Source of the DNA: Pseudomonas taetrolens | Lineage (GTDB): Bacteria; Pseudomonadota; Gammaproteobacteria; Pseudomonadales; Pseudomonadaceae | Reading direction: 5' to 3' | Length of the DNA: 64,000 nucleotides | Assembly (NCBI RefSeq): GCF_900475285.1 | Contig: NZ_LS483370.1 | Span: 186,001-250,000, forward strand | Shown here: positions 18,833 to 28,484 of the stretch, one piece after another | How positions within the stretch are numbered: the stretch's first letter is position 1 | Layout: every line of letters begins with the position of its first letter | Notes under the pieces: generated by a model | The model's database searches: none | What the model was told of the DNA's origin: nothing | The model's input: only the letters and a program-made list of their open reading frames with translations | Translations under genes and position numbers: made by a program

Positions 18833-20209
18833 ATGTCGGTACCCCCGCGTGCCGTTCAGCTGAATGAAGCGAACGCGTTCCTTAAGGAACATCCTGAGGT
18901 TCTGTACGTTGACCTTCTAATTGCGGATATGAATGGTGTAGTGCGCGGCAAGCGCATTGAACGCACCAGCCTCCACAAGGTTTACGAGAAAGGCATCAAC
19001 CTGCCAGCCTCCCTTTTTGCTCTGGATATCAATGGCTCAACGGTGGAAAGCACCGGTCTGGGTCTGGATATCGGTGATGCAGACCGAATCTGTTATCCAA
19101 TTCCTGACACCCTGTGCAACGAGCCTTGGCAAAAGCGCCCAACCGCGCAATTGCTGATGACCATGCACGAACTTGAAGGTGAACCTTTCTTCGCCGATCC
19201 GCGCGAAGTGTTGCGCCAGGTAGTCACCAAGTTTGATGAGTTGGGCCTGACCATCTGTGCCGCTTTTGAGCTTGAGTTCTACCTGATCGATCAGGAGAAC
19301 GTGAACGGCCGTCCACAACCGCCGCGTTCGCCGATTTCCGGCAAGCGTCCGCACTCGACTCAGGTTTACCTGATCGACGACCTCGACGAATACGTCGACT
19401 GCCTCCAGGACATTCTGGAAGGTGCCAAAGAGCAAGGCATCCCGGCTGACGCCATCGTTAAAGAAAGTGCCCCGGCGCAGTTCGAAGTGAACCTGCACCA
19501 CGTTGCCGACCCGATCAAGGCCTGCGACTACGCGGTACTGCTCAAGCGTTTGATCAAGAACATCGCCTACGACCATGAAATGGACACCACCTTCATGGCC
19601 AAGCCTTACCCAGGCCAGGCGGGCAACGGGCTACACGTTCATATTTCGATTCTGGATAAAGAAGGCAAAAATATTTTTGCCAGCGAGGATCCCGAGCAGA
19701 ACGCCGCATTGCGTCACGCAATCGGCGGTGTGCTGGAGACCCTACCGGCGCAGATGGCGTTCCTTTGCCCTAACGTCAACTCGTACCGCCGTTTTGGTGC
19801 ACAGTTCTACGTTCCCAACTCGCCTTGCTGGGGCCTGGACAACCGTACGGTAGCCATTCGCGTGCCGACCGGTTCTTCCGATGCTGTGCGTATCGAACAC
19901 CGTGTGGCCGGCGCCGATGCCAACCCCTACTTGCTGATGGCTTCAGTCCTGGCAGGCGTGCATCACGGCCTGACCAACAAGATCGAGCCGGGTGCGCCAG
20001 TCGAAGGCAACAGCTACGAGCAGAATGAACAAAGCCTGCCGAATAACTTGCGTGATGCACTGCGCGAGCTGGACGACAGTGAAGTCATGGCCAAATATAT
20101 CGATCCTAAATACATCGATATCTTTGTGGCCTGTAAAGAGAGCGAGCTGGAGGAGTTTGAACACTCCATCTCCGATCTCGAATACAACTGGTACCTGCAT
20201 ACCGTGTAA
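18833..20209 (+). CDS. spuI: Glutamine-synthetase-like gamma-glutamylpolyamine synthetase SpuI
   Basis: The 458-residue glutamine synthetase superfamily protein is a paralogue of SpuB across the spacer, with FELEFYL, NGLHVHISI and NRTVAIRVPTGSSDAVRIEHR. It is predicted to join glutamate to a polyamine, the first step of the gamma-glutamylation route. In P. aeruginosa spuI is likewise divergent from spuA. Start ATG 18833 follows AAAGG. An intrinsic terminator follows the stop. Confidence 0.92.
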   Translation: MSVPPRAVQLNEANAFLKEHPEVLYVDLLIADMNGVVRGKRIERTSLHKVYEKGINLPASLFALDINGSTVESTGLGLDIGDADRICYPIPDTLCNEPWQKRPTAQLLMTMHELEGEPFFADPREVLRQVVTKFDELGLTICAAFELEFYLIDQENVNGRPQPPRSPISGKRPHSTQVYLIDDLDEYVDCLQDILEGAKEQGIPADAIVKESAPAQFEVNLHHVADPIKACDYAVLLKRLIKNIAYDHEMDTTFMAKPYPGQAGNGLHVHISILDKEGKNIFASEDPEQNAALRHAIGGVLETLPAQMAFLCPNVNSYRRFGAQFYVPNSPCWGLDNRTVAIRVPTGSSDAVRIEHRVAGADANPYLLMASVLAGVHHGLTNKIEPGAPVEGNSYEQNEQSLPNNLRDALRELDDSEVMAKYIDPKYIDIFVACKESELEEFEHSISDLEYNWYLHTV

Positions 20210-20226
20210 GCGCTTGCAGCCACTGA

Positions 20227-20262
20227 AAACGCCGCCGGCTTCCCAGCCCGCGGCGTTTTTTT
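20227..20262 (+). terminator. Intrinsic terminator after spuI
   Basis: The stem AACGCCGC/GCGGCGTT with a GC-rich loop is followed by seven T. Confidence 0.88.
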
Positions 20263-20431
20263 ATGGGGGTTGGCCTGCGAACAGATCAGCAAATCGTCAT
20301 GGAATACGGGAAAAGTCCTACATAAATATTTTACCCAAGCTCTCAAGATGTTCGGCTTAATGAGCGGCCATTCAGGTTTTGAAAAGGAGTTGTCGCGCGT
20401 TCTTTACATCCTTTTTCACGAAGAATTCATC

Positions 20432-21175
20432 ATGAAGCTCCGCATCTTCAGCGCGGTCATTCTGGTCATGGGCCTGTTTGTCTGGAACTCGGCACTTGCA
20501 AACAGTCAGTCCTGGAACTATGCCGAGGCGTCCGGCTCCGCTCACTGGAGCACGCCTGCTCCGGATGATGACGCCTGCAACTCTGACTGCGTTCAGTCGC
20601 CAGTCAACATGAACAGTGCCTCCCTTGCCGGTTTACCTGACCTGGATATTCACTATTTGGTGGGCCCGGCCACAGTCGAGCACATGGGGCATACCCTGGA
20701 AGTCAGGTCTGATACTGAGGGCCGGATCATCATGGGCGAGGACTTTTACGAATTCGTCCAACTGCACGTGCACACGCTCAGCGAAAAACAGAGCAAAGCC
20801 GGCCTTTACCCCATCGTTGCCCACCTGGTGCACCGCAATCAAAACGGCGAGTGGGCGGTGGTTGTCATGCAGTTCAAGGAAGGTGCCGAAAACCCGGTGC
20901 TGGCCCAATTGTTTGCAGCGGCGCCCGCGCGTAAAGGTGAAACGCTGACACTGGGGTATCTGGACATTTCTCAGCTGTTTCCTGCGCAGCGCGATTACTA
21001 CACGCATAAGGGGTCGCTGAAAGCGCCGTCATGTATCGATTGTGTACGTTGGCACGTGCTGAAAACCCCGGTTGAAATGTCCAAAGCTCAGTTGCACACG
21101 TTTCAATTATTGTTCCCGGCGAACACTCGTCCTGTGCAGCCGGGTGATGAGCGCACGGCGCAGGTCAGTGACTAA
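20432..21175 (+). CDS. Alpha-class carbonic anhydrase, periplasmic
   Basis: The 247-residue protein has a signal peptide (about 1-23, ending ALA) and the three zinc ligands of alpha carbonic anhydrases: H112 and H114 in QLHVHTLSE and H131 in VAHLVHRN. It should interconvert CO2 and bicarbonate in the periplasm. Four Cys, in C49-x3-C53 and a C-terminal CIDC, are unlike the usual single disulfide of the family and could form extra cross-links. The start is set at ATG 20432 because the signal peptide begins there; an upstream in-frame start at 20270 overlaps the terminator of spuI. The ribosome binding site is weak. Confidence 0.9.
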   Translation: MKLRIFSAVILVMGLFVWNSALANSQSWNYAEASGSAHWSTPAPDDDACNSDCVQSPVNMNSASLAGLPDLDIHYLVGPATVEHMGHTLEVRSDTEGRIIMGEDFYEFVQLHVHTLSEKQSKAGLYPIVAHLVHRNQNGEWAVVVMQFKEGAENPVLAQLFAAAPARKGETLTLGYLDISQLFPAQRDYYTHKGSLKAPSCIDCVRWHVLKTPVEMSKAQLHTFQLLFPANTRPVQPGDERTAQVSD

Positions 21176-21222
21176 TACCTGAACCGGCTCGTACAATGCC
21201 TGCTGCCCCGCAGGAGACACCC

Positions 21223-21888
21223 ATGACGCGCCCCGCCCCGCCACGCGCTACACCTCGCAAGTCCCGCGCACGCAGTCAGGCCCGGATCGACTCGATACTC
21301 GACGCCGCACGAACGTTGCTTGCGGCTGAAGGCGTGGCCAGCCTTTCTATCTATAGCGTGGCCGAGCGCGCCGAGATTCCGCCCTCGTCGGTCTATCACT
21401 TTTTTGCGGGGGTGCCAGCGCTGCTCGAAGCCCTGACCAGTGATGTACACGCCGCGTTTCGCGCGTGTTTGCAAACACCGGTCGAGCATGAAGCGTTGAG
21501 CACCTGGCGCGACTTGTCACAACGGATTGAGCAGCGCATGTTGGCCATTTACAGCGAAGATGCGGCGGCTCGACAGCTGATTCTGGCTCAGCATGGCCTC
21601 ACCGAAGTCACCCGGGCCGACCGCCAGCACGATCTTGAGCTGGGCCAACTGATGCACGCGCTGTTTATGCGTCATTTCGAGTTGCCGGTTTTGCCGCAGG
21701 ATGTGGATGTATTTGCGCTGGCGATGGAGCTGGGTGATCGCGTTTATGCGCGCTCCATCCAGTTGCATGACTGCATCACCCCGCGTATGGCCGAAGAAGG
21801 CCTGCGCGTCGTGGATGCTTATTTGGGGTTGTACCTGCCGCCTTTTTTGCCGAAACGCTTGGCACCCATGAACGAATCCGACCTGTAG
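21223..21888 (+). CDS. TetR family transcriptional regulator
   Basis: The 221-residue protein has a basic N-terminal tail and a TetR helix-turn-helix at about residues 15-65 (ILDAARTLLAAEGVASLSIYSVAERAEIPPSSVYHFF). ATG 21223 is preceded by AGGAG; the alternative ATG 21196 has no such site. The target is unknown. It is convergent with tauD and 47 bp downstream of the carbonic anhydrase gene, with which it could be co-transcribed. No ligand can be inferred. Confidence 0.9.
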   Translation: MTRPAPPRATPRKSRARSQARIDSILDAARTLLAAEGVASLSIYSVAERAEIPPSSVYHFFAGVPALLEALTSDVHAAFRACLQTPVEHEALSTWRDLSQRIEQRMLAIYSEDAAARQLILAQHGLTEVTRADRQHDLELGQLMHALFMRHFELPVLPQDVDVFALAMELGDRVYARSIQLHDCITPRMAEEGLRVVDAYLGLYLPPFLPKRLAPMNESDL

Positions 21889-21919
21889 GCGCGAGCCCGC
21901 TCGCGCCTACAGGTTTTTT
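21881..21919. terminator. Perfect hairpin with T-run, REP-like
   Basis: A perfect 15-bp stem (21881-21895 with 21900-21914) has a 4-nt loop CCCG and is followed by six T. The left arm includes the TAG stop of the TetR gene. The sequence GCGAGCCCGCTCGCGCC resembles the REP core, so a REP-derived hairpin probably serves as terminator for both convergent genes. Confidence 0.8.
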
Positions 21920-21928
21920 GCGCCGCGG

Positions 21929-22762
21929 TTAAAACGGTGCATCACCCAAAATAGTCGCACGGTGCATTACGCGGCGATTGGGGCGGTAATCATCCACGGC
22001 GTAATGCTGGGTCACGCGGTTGTCCCAGAAGGCCACGTCGTTTTCCTGCCAGCGCCAGCGAAGGGTGTATTCCGGCCGTGTCGCATGGGCGAACAGCAGT
22101 TTCAAAATGGCTTCGCTTTCCGCTTCGGACAGTTCATTGATGCGGGTGGTGAAGCCTTCGTTGACGAACAGCGATTTGCGCCCGCTCACCGGGTGTGTGC
22201 GAATCACCGGGTGTGACAGCGGCGGGTTGCTCTTGCGGGTTTGCTCCCAGCGCGCCAGGTCTTCTGGCGTTGAGCCAAAACGCTCCAGCGGGAATGACTT
22301 GGTGAAGTCGTGAGTGGCCGTCAGTCCATCCAGCAGGACTTGAAGCGGTCTGGATAACCCTTCAAACGCCGCAATGCCGGCGGCCCACAAGGTATCGCCT
22401 CCGAAAGCAGGCAATTGTTTGGCACTCAGCACCGCCCCCATCGCCGGTGTCGGCAAGAAGGTGACATCGGTATGCCAGACTGCGTTGTCGCGCACGTCGG
22501 TGACGGCAGTGTCCAGCACCAGTACTTGCGGTTGCTCGGGCACATTGGGATAGATGGGATGGATATGCAGGTCGCCAAAATGGGCTGCAAAGCGTGCTTG
22601 CTGCTGTGGCGTGACGGGCTGGTTTCTGAAGAACACAACGTGATGCCGGAGCAGTGCCTGTTCGATGGCATCACGGTGTTCCACGCTCAGCGGCAGGCTC
22701 AGGTCAACGCCGTCAATCTGGGCACCCAGGGCAGCGCTAATCGGGGTAATGGTCAGGCTCAT
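21929..22762 (-). CDS. tauD: Taurine dioxygenase TauD
   Basis: The 277-residue Fe(II)/2-oxoglutarate dioxygenase has the iron-binding H97-x-D99 (AVWHTDVTF) and distal H253 ([10 protein letters not shown]), with R264/R268 as candidates for binding the 2-oxoglutarate carboxylate. TauD hydroxylates taurine, releasing sulfite and aminoacetaldehyde. It is last in the tauABCD operon, as in E. coli. ATG 22762 follows AAGAGA. Other TfdA-family substrates are possible, but the operon fixes the likely one. Confidence 0.94.
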   Translation of the reverse strand: MSLTITPISAALGAQIDGVDLSLPLSVEHRDAIEQALLRHHVVFFRNQPVTPQQQARFAAHFGDLHIHPIYPNVPEQPQVLVLDTAVTDVRDNAVWHTDVTFLPTPAMGAVLSAKQLPAFGGDTLWAAGIAAFEGLSRPLQVLLDGLTATHDFTKSFPLERFGSTPEDLARWEQTRKSNPPLSHPVIRTHPVSGRKSLFVNEGFTTRINELSEAESEAILKLLFAHATRPEYTLRWRWQENDVAFWDNRVTQHYAVDDYRPNRRVMHRATILGDAPF

Positions 22763-22818
22763 GATCGTCTCTTTTATCAGCGCGCCGATTGATCAGCGTC
22801 GAGTTCTGTTCAATAGGC

Positions 22819-23658
22819 TTAGTGAGCCTGGCCATGCCATGGCACCAGCTTGCGTTGCAGGGCGCGCAGGCCCATCTCCATCGCGAAGGCGATAATGGCA
22901 ATCACCAGAATCCCCAGCACCACCACGTCGGTGACCAGAAACTGTGCGGCCGATTGCACCATGAAGCCCAGGCCGCTGGTGGCCGCAATCAGCTCCGCAG
23001 CCACCAGCGTTGACCAGCCCACACCCAGGCCGATACGTACGCCGGTCAAAATGTCCGGCAGAGCGCTGGGCAAAATCACATGACGGATCAGCTGCCAGCG
23101 GGTCGCTCCCAGGGATTGCGCTGCGCGGACTTTTGCCGGGTCTACCGTGCGCACACCGGTCGCGGTTGCGATGGCAATCGGCGCAAAAATCGCCAGATAA
23201 ATCAGCAGCACTTTCGACAGTTCGCCAATGCCGCACCAGATCACGATCAGCGGCAAATACGCCAACGGCGGAATCGGGCGGTAGAACTCAATCAGCGGAT
23301 CGAAAATCCCTCGCGCAATGCGGTTGTAGCCAATGGCGATGCCCACCGGGACGGCAGTCAAAATGGCGAAACCCAGGCCCAGGCCGATCCGGCTCAGGCT
23401 CGCGCCCAAGTGCTGCCACAAGGTCGAGTCCATGTAGCCCTTGGTGGCCAGTAACCAGCCTTTCTCCAGTACGGCGGACGGTGGTGGCAAGAACAGTGGC
23501 TCGATCAGTTCGCCAGCGGTGACGGCCCACCACAGTGCAATCAGGGTCAGCAGCGTCAACACGCTGATCCAGCGCGTGCTCAAGCTGCGTTTTACCGGGC
23601 GCGACGCAGGGGGCGCGGCAACGGATGGTGTGATTGCCGGAAGTTCATAGCTGCTCAT
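22819..23658 (-). CDS. tauC: Taurine ABC transporter permease TauC
   Basis: The 279-residue permease has about six membrane segments and the EAA-type loop [26 protein letters not shown]. The first 25 residues are a cytoplasmic Pro/Ala-rich tail. Its ATG overlaps the tauB stop in ATGA. It carries taurine and perhaps other sulfonates across the inner membrane. Confidence 0.94.
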   Translation of the reverse strand: MSSYELPAITPSVAAPPASRPVKRSLSTRWISVLTLLTLIALWWAVTAGELIEPLFLPPPSAVLEKGWLLATKGYMDSTLWQHLGASLSRIGLGLGFAILTAVPVGIAIGYNRIARGIFDPLIEFYRPIPPLAYLPLIVIWCGIGELSKVLLIYLAIFAPIAIATATGVRTVDPAKVRAAQSLGATRWQLIRHVILPSALPDILTGVRIGLGVGWSTLVAAELIAATSGLGFMVQSAAQFLVTDVVVLGILVIAIIAFAMEMGLRALQRKLVPWHGQAH

Positions 23659-24449
23659 GCGCGCTCCTGCCGCTGAGCGGCGCCGCGTTGTGAAAATACG
23701 CGCTCCAGCACGTGTTCACGGGTTTCAATAAAACGAGGATCCGACTTGATCGACCGCGCCGATTCACCGGCGTTGTAGCGCTGGCCGAAATCCAGGGCCA
23801 GGCGCTCGACGATACGACCCGGCTCAGGGGCCAGCAAAATCAGGTCAGTGGCCAGAAACACGGCCTCTTCAATGTCATGGGTGATCAGGAAGACCGGCTT
23901 GTCGGTGCGTTTGCACACCTGCAGCAACAGCTCTTGCATCTGTTCACGGGTGAAGGCATCCAGGGCGCCAAACGGTTCATCCATCAGCAGCACACGAGGA
24001 TCGGCCGCCAAGGCACGCGCCAGGCCTACTCGCTGTCTTTGCCCACCGGACAGTTCCCAGATCCGGCGCTGTTCAAAGCCTGACAAATCAACCAGTGTGA
24101 GCATTTCACGGGCGCGGGTTTCGCGTTTGTTACGCGGCACACCGGCCAGCTCAAGGCCAAAGGCTACGTTCGCCAGCACGTCTTGCCAGGGCAATAACAC
24201 ATCGTCCTGGAAGACCACGCCACGCTCGGCGCCAGGGCCTTTGACCGGGGCGCCATCAAGGGTGATGCGCCCGGCGCTGGGCTCGACAAAACCGGCGATC
24301 AGGTTCAGCAATGACGTTTTGCCGCTGCCGGACGGGCCGAGTGCGACCAGCAGTTGCTGGGGGCCGAGGCTCAGGGAAATATCCGACAGCACAGGCTCGG
24401 CAGCGCCCGGGTACTGTGCGCTGATGCGCTCCAGTGATAACAAGGCCAT
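23655..24449 (-). CDS. tauB: Taurine ABC transporter ATPase TauB
   Basis: The 264-residue ATPase has Walker [15 protein letters not shown], signature [16 protein letters not shown], Walker [13 protein letters not shown] and the H-loop in [10 protein letters not shown]. Length and sequence fit the nitrate/taurine/sulfonate subfamily. It lies 27 bp after tauA and is translationally coupled to tauC. Confidence 0.95.
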   Translation of the reverse strand: MALLSLERISAQYPGAAEPVLSDISLSLGPQQLLVALGPSGSGKTSLLNLIAGFVEPSAGRITLDGAPVKGPGAERGVVFQDDVLLPWQDVLANVAFGLELAGVPRNKRETRAREMLTLVDLSGFEQRRIWELSGGQRQRVGLARALAADPRVLLMDEPFGALDAFTREQMQELLLQVCKRTDKPVFLITHDIEEAVFLATDLILLAPEPGRIVERLALDFGQRYNAGESARSIKSDPRFIETREHVLERVFSQRGAAQRQERA

Positions 24450-24476
24450 GGCAGTCGACTCCTCAGCGGGCGTTGA

Positions 24477-25457
24477 TTATTGAGTGATGAAGCGGGCGTT
24501 AACCGACGGCGCGTAGTCCGGCAGCACAGCATCCACCTTGCCTTGCTCTTTAAGGAACGCGGCGGTGTCCGCCAGGGCCTTGGTGGTGGGTGCACCGAGC
24601 AACTGCGTCTGGCCAGCGGCCAGCGGGTACACATTGCCTTGCAGCAGCAGTGGAATGTCAGTGGCCTTGGCCCCTGACAGCTTCACCAGCTTGTCGACGT
24701 TGCTCTGATTGGCCTGCCACGCTTTTGGATCTTTGTGGTAATCGGCATAGGCGTCCAGGGTCACTTTGGCGAACGCTGTGACGATCTCCGGATGCTTGGC
24801 GGCGAAATCCTTGCGCACGATCCAGGCATCAAAAGTGGGTGCACCGAACTGGCTGAGTTCGCCCGAGGTGATCAGCACTTTGCCGTTCTCTTTGGCCGTG
24901 CCGAGCGCGGGGTCCCAGACATAGGTCGCGTCAATATCGCCACGCTTCCAGGCGGCCACAATGGCGGGCGGGGCGAGGTTAAGAATCGTGACTTTCGCAG
25001 GGTCGATCTTCCAGTGTTTCAGTGCTGCCAGCAGGCTGTAGTGCCCGGTGGACACAAACGGCACGGCCACTTTTTTACCGATCAGGTCCTGGGGACTGTT
25101 GATGCCGGAACCCTCCCGTGCCACCAGCGCTTCGGCAGCGCCGATCTGGGTCGCGATCAAAAAGGTTTCAACCGGGACTTTTCGGGTGATTGCCGCCGTT
25201 AGCGGGCTAGACCCCAGATAGCCGATTTGCACATCGCCGGAGGCGATCGCGGCAATGATGTCGGCGCCATTATCAAATTTTCTCCAGCGGATGTTGGCGT
25301 CGATGGAGCGCTCGTAAGCGCCATCGGCTTGGGCCACTTTGGCCGGGTCGACAGTGGTTTGGTAGGCCACGGTGACTTCGCTGGCCGCCTGTGCGAAAAA
25401 ACTGGCACCTGCCAGAGACAAAGCTGCCAAAAGGCGTAGGGGAGAGTGCAGTTTCAT
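24477..25457 (-). CDS. tauA: Taurine-binding periplasmic protein TauA
   Basis: The 326-residue binding protein has a signal peptide (about 1-24, ending AQA) and begins its mature part EVTVAYQTTVDPAKVAQADG, typical of TauA. Motifs such as IGYLGSSPLTAAI form the sulfonate pocket in this family. It is first in tauABCD. The AT-rich upstream region contains a motif shared with other sulfur genes in this window. Confidence 0.95.
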   Translation of the reverse strand: MKLHSPLRLLAALSLAGASFFAQAASEVTVAYQTTVDPAKVAQADGAYERSIDANIRWRKFDNGADIIAAIASGDVQIGYLGSSPLTAAITRKVPVETFLIATQIGAAEALVAREGSGINSPQDLIGKKVAVPFVSTGHYSLLAALKHWKIDPAKVTILNLAPPAIVAAWKRGDIDATYVWDPALGTAKENGKVLITSGELSQFGAPTFDAWIVRKDFAAKHPEIVTAFAKVTLDAYADYHKDPKAWQANQSNVDKLVKLSGAKATDIPLLLQGNVYPLAAGQTQLLGAPTTKALADTAAFLKEQGKVDAVLPDYAPSVNARFITQ

Positions 25458-25950
25458 CAGGGGGCTCCTCGGCAGGCGGCCGGATATCGGCAGAAAGCGA
25501 GGTTAAATGATCTAAGAATGCACAAATAAATAACTTTTTAGCATTAGCTTATGTAGTTCCGATACCTCCTGACCCTTTGCTCCAGGCCTTTGGATGTTCT
25601 GATCCGAAGCCGGTGGCTTCCCGGAATCAAGAACCAAATGAACTAAAAAATTATATTAAATTCCGTTCAGGCATTAGACGAAGGCCCGATAGCATTCCTT
25701 CGAATGCCTTTGGGAATAAGCTTCTATATAATTATTCGGTCTGAAAATTTCTTAAATAATTCTTTTTGGGTTTATCAAAAACCCATTAACCTTCTTGCAA
25801 GCAGTAAATGACTAGACAAAAGTCGTAGACATGAATAGTTACGATTGACTTGCTGGTCACGGTCTGGCGCTAATCGCGCATCTATAGCACCGAAGCGTCA
25901 GATTTCGGGCTGAAGACCTACAAAAATTAGAAACGTAAAGGAGCAACACA
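25458..25950. promoter_or_regulatory. AT-rich divergent region between tauA and the OprD-type porin
   Basis: This 493-bp spacer is far more AT-rich than its surroundings and has no plausible ORF. It should hold the tauA promoter and the porin promoter. ATAACTTTTTAGC (25530-25542) resembles sequences before lsfA and the distal sfnB-type gene and may belong to a sulfur-limitation control site. The porin ribosome binding site is AAAGGAG. Confidence 0.6.
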
Positions 25951-27300
25951 ATGAACAGGTCCACCTTGGCCGTGGCTGTGGCCATCGGTTTGTTGGCACA
26001 GCAAGCCAGTGCTGCCGGCTTTATCGAAGACAGCAAGGCAACGCTGAAGCTGCGCAACTTCTATATCAACAACGATAACCGCGACTCGGGCACGCCCAAG
26101 AACGCCAGCTATCAGGAAGAATGGGGCCAAGGCTTCCAGCTTGATTACACCTCGGGCTTTACCCAAGGCACCGTAGGTTTTGGTGTTGATGCCATCGGCT
26201 TGCTGGGTGTGCGTCTGGATTCAGGCAAAGGCCGTCATGGCAACCCGACCAGCGCCAACTACGGCGGCACCGTATTCCCTACCGATAGCGATGGCCGTGC
26301 AGTCAGCGACTTCTCTAGTCTGGGCCTGACAGCCAAGGCCAAGATCTCCCAGACCGAATTGCGCTACGGCACCCTGATGCCGAAGCTGCCGGTGATCGTT
26401 TCCAACGATGGCCGCTTGTTGCCCCAGACTTTTGAAGGGGGCCAAATCACCTCCAACGAATTCAAGGACCTGACGTTTGTTGGTGGTCAGATCGAGCACG
26501 CCAAGGGCCGTAACTCCAGCAACACCGAGGGGTTGTCGATCGCGGGTGCCAACAACGCGCGTACGGGCGAGTTCAGCAATAAATTCCTGTACGGCGGTGT
26601 GGACTACAAACTCAACAAAGACCTGTTGCTGCAGTACTACTACGGCAACCTGGAAGACTTCTACAAGCAGCACTTCCTGGGCTTGACCCACAACTGGTCC
26701 ATCGGTCCAGGTGTGTTGAAATCTGATGTGCGTTATTTCAACAGCAGTGATGACGGCAAGAACGGCAGCGACCCAGCCTACTTCACCACTGGCGACTACC
26801 GCAGCAACGCTACCGGTAAAGGCAAAGTCGACAACAACCTGTACAGCGCCTTGTTCCTGTACACCGTTGAAGGTCACACCTTCGGTGGCGGCTATCAGGT
26901 CAGCAATGGCAGCAGCGATTTCCCTTGGTTGAACCAGGGTGACGGTTCGTCGGCTTACCTGACCACTGACATGCAAATCTCGAAGTTCGCCCGCGCCGGC
27001 GAGCGTACCTGGCAAGCACGTTACTCTTATGATTTCGCCAAAGTGGGCGTTCCAGGCCTGACTGCGGGCGCGGTTTACCTGCGTGGCGATAACATCGACA
27101 CCATCAGCGGCGGCAAAGTGGCCACCAATGGCGGCTCGGAGTGGGAACGCGACCTGACCCTGGCGTATGTGGTTCAGGATGGTGCGTTGAAAAACCTGGG
27201 TGTGATGTGGAAAAACGCCATGTGGCGTAACGACATCGCGGGCCAGCGCGACCAGGACGAAAACCGTCTGATCGTCAGCTACTCGATTCCGTTGCTGTAA
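25951..27300 (+). CDS. OprD family outer membrane porin
   Basis: The 449-residue protein has a signal peptide (about 1-22, ending ASA) and the OprD hallmark start GFIEDSKATLKLRNFYINND, then alternating beta-strand sequence. OprD-type channels admit small organic solutes. Lying between tauABCD and lsfA-ssu, it probably passes sulfonates or sulfate esters; this is inferred from context only. It ends in YSIPLL, without a terminal Phe. ATG 25951 follows AAAGGAG. Confidence 0.92.
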   Translation: MNRSTLAVAVAIGLLAQQASAAGFIEDSKATLKLRNFYINNDNRDSGTPKNASYQEEWGQGFQLDYTSGFTQGTVGFGVDAIGLLGVRLDSGKGRHGNPTSANYGGTVFPTDSDGRAVSDFSSLGLTAKAKISQTELRYGTLMPKLPVIVSNDGRLLPQTFEGGQITSNEFKDLTFVGGQIEHAKGRNSSNTEGLSIAGANNARTGEFSNKFLYGGVDYKLNKDLLLQYYYGNLEDFYKQHFLGLTHNWSIGPGVLKSDVRYFNSSDDGKNGSDPAYFTTGDYRSNATGKGKVDNNLYSALFLYTVEGHTFGGGYQVSNGSSDFPWLNQGDGSSAYLTTDMQISKFARAGERTWQARYSYDFAKVGVPGLTAGAVYLRGDNIDTISGGKVATNGGSEWERDLTLAYVVQDGALKNLGVMWKNAMWRNDIAGQRDQDENRLIVSYSIPLL

Positions 27301-27595
27301 GTTTGCTGTAGCGTAAAAGCAAGAAAAGTCCTGCCCGGCGCAATTCCGGGCAGGGTGTTTACCGAAGCCCCCTGGCGGGTGCGTTCGCAACACATTTAAT
27401 GGCGCAGCTCCCTGCCGCTCCCTTGCCTAAACCTGAGTCCAGAGTGGACCCGGGGCATTGTTGCGTCCAATGAAACAGTTTTTAATATTCTTTTTAGATC
27501 TAATTAAATTGATATTTATTCTTTTTAATTAAGTTCCGGTGCAGGCAGAGTAAGCCCATCACGCCCTGCCATTGCCTATGAAAAGGAGCAGCACC
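27301..27595. promoter_or_regulatory. Porin 3' end and AT-rich lsfA/ssu promoter region
   Basis: The first part has a GC-rich hairpin (27330-27354). From 27480 to 27535 the DNA is very AT-rich and contains the direct repeat ATTCTTTTTA at 27487-27496 and 27518-27527, spaced by 31 bp (three helical turns), a candidate regulator site for the lsfA-ssu transcript. Confidence 0.55.
27330..27354 (+). terminator. Hairpin after the porin gene
   Basis: CCTGCCCGG pairs perfectly with CCGGGCAGG across a 7-nt loop. The following GTGTTT is only weakly T-rich, so termination may be partial. Confidence 0.6.
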
Positions 27596-28234
27596 ATGAG
27601 CCTCAGACTCGGCGACATCGCCCCGGATTTTGAACAGGATTCCAGTGCCGGCCCGATCCGTTTTCATGAGTGGCTGGGCGACAGTTGGGGTGTTTTGTTT
27701 TCGCACCCGGCAGACTTCACTCCCGTCTGCACCACCGAGCTGGGCTTCACGGCCAAACTCAAGGATGACTTTGCCAAGCGCGGCGTCAAAGCCATTGCAT
27801 TGTCCGTTGACACGGTGGAATCGCACCATGCCTGGATCGAAGACATCAACGAAACCCAGAACACGGTGGTCAACTTTCCGATCCTGGCGGATGCGGATCG
27901 CAAGGTCAGCGATCTCTACGACCTGATTCACCCCAATGCCAGCGACACCCTGACCGTTCGCTCGTTGTTCGTGATTGATCCGAACAAAAAAATCCGCCTG
28001 ACTATTACGTACCCGGCCAGTACAGGACGTAATTTCAACGAGATCCTGCGAGTGATCGACTCACTGCAACTGACCGATCACTACAAAGTTGCTACGCCGG
28101 CCAACTGGCAAGACGGAGAGGAGGTCGTGATCGTGCCCTCGCTCAAGGACGAAGACGAGCTCGTGCGCCGCTTTCCAAAAGGTTACCGCGCTGTGAAGCC
28201 CTACCTGCGGCTGACGCCACAGCCAAATAAATAA
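27596..28234 (+). CDS. lsfA: 1-Cys peroxiredoxin LsfA
   Basis: The 212-residue peroxiredoxin of the Prx6 type has its single cysteine C45 in FTPVCTTELGF and no resolving Cys. It reduces peroxides. In P. putida LsfA is made during sulfate starvation and lsfA precedes ssuEADCBF, as here. The start is ATG 27596 after AAAAGGAG. Association with flavin monooxygenases suggests protection from peroxide leaked by reduced flavin, which is inference. Confidence 0.93.
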   Translation: MSLRLGDIAPDFEQDSSAGPIRFHEWLGDSWGVLFSHPADFTPVCTTELGFTAKLKDDFAKRGVKAIALSVDTVESHHAWIEDINETQNTVVNFPILADADRKVSDLYDLIHPNASDTLTVRSLFVIDPNKKIRLTITYPASTGRNFNEILRVIDSLQLTDHYKVATPANWQDGEEVVIVPSLKDEDELVRRFPKGYRAVKPYLRLTPQPNK

Positions 28235-28245
28235 CCACCGATTGT

Positions 28246-28281
28246 TGTAGCAGCTGCCGAAGGAACGAGGCAGCTGCTACA
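28246..28281. repeat. Short hairpin repeat (TGTAGCAGCTGCC type)
   Basis: TGTAGCAGCTGCC (28246-28258) and GGCAGCTGCTACA (28269-28281) form a perfect 13-bp stem. The form resembles a dispersed Pseudomonas REP family distinct from the 87-bp REPINs here; only one copy is in the window. Confidence 0.6.
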
Positions 28282-28307
28282 GATATAGCGTGTCTTCCAT
28301 AGGGTTT

Positions 28308-28334
28308 AAGGCCGTCTCGACGGCCTTTTTTTTG
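28308..28334 (+). terminator. Intrinsic terminator after lsfA
   Basis: AAGGCCGT and ACGGCCTT pair around CTCG and are followed by a run of T. This should partly separate lsfA from ssuE. Confidence 0.88.
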
Positions 28335-28484
28335 CCTTTTATTCAACAAAAACTCATATGCATTTTAAGAATAAACAAATGAATAAATATGATTTATAGA
28401 TATATAAAACACCTGCTAATGTCACCTCACTCAAGCGAAAACGCTGATAAAGAATTCCCCACATTCATTCAAGGAAACGCCTAG

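Noticed and set aside
25458..25950. Mobile element or foreign insertion in the AT-rich tauA/porin spacer
   Set aside because: No terminal repeats, transposase remnant or ORF is present; AT-rich regulatory spacers are common at sulfur-starvation genes.
26221..27393. Minus-strand open frame of 390 codons opposite the OprD-type gene
   Set aside because: The porin has a signal peptide, ribosome binding site and family features; the opposite frame has none.
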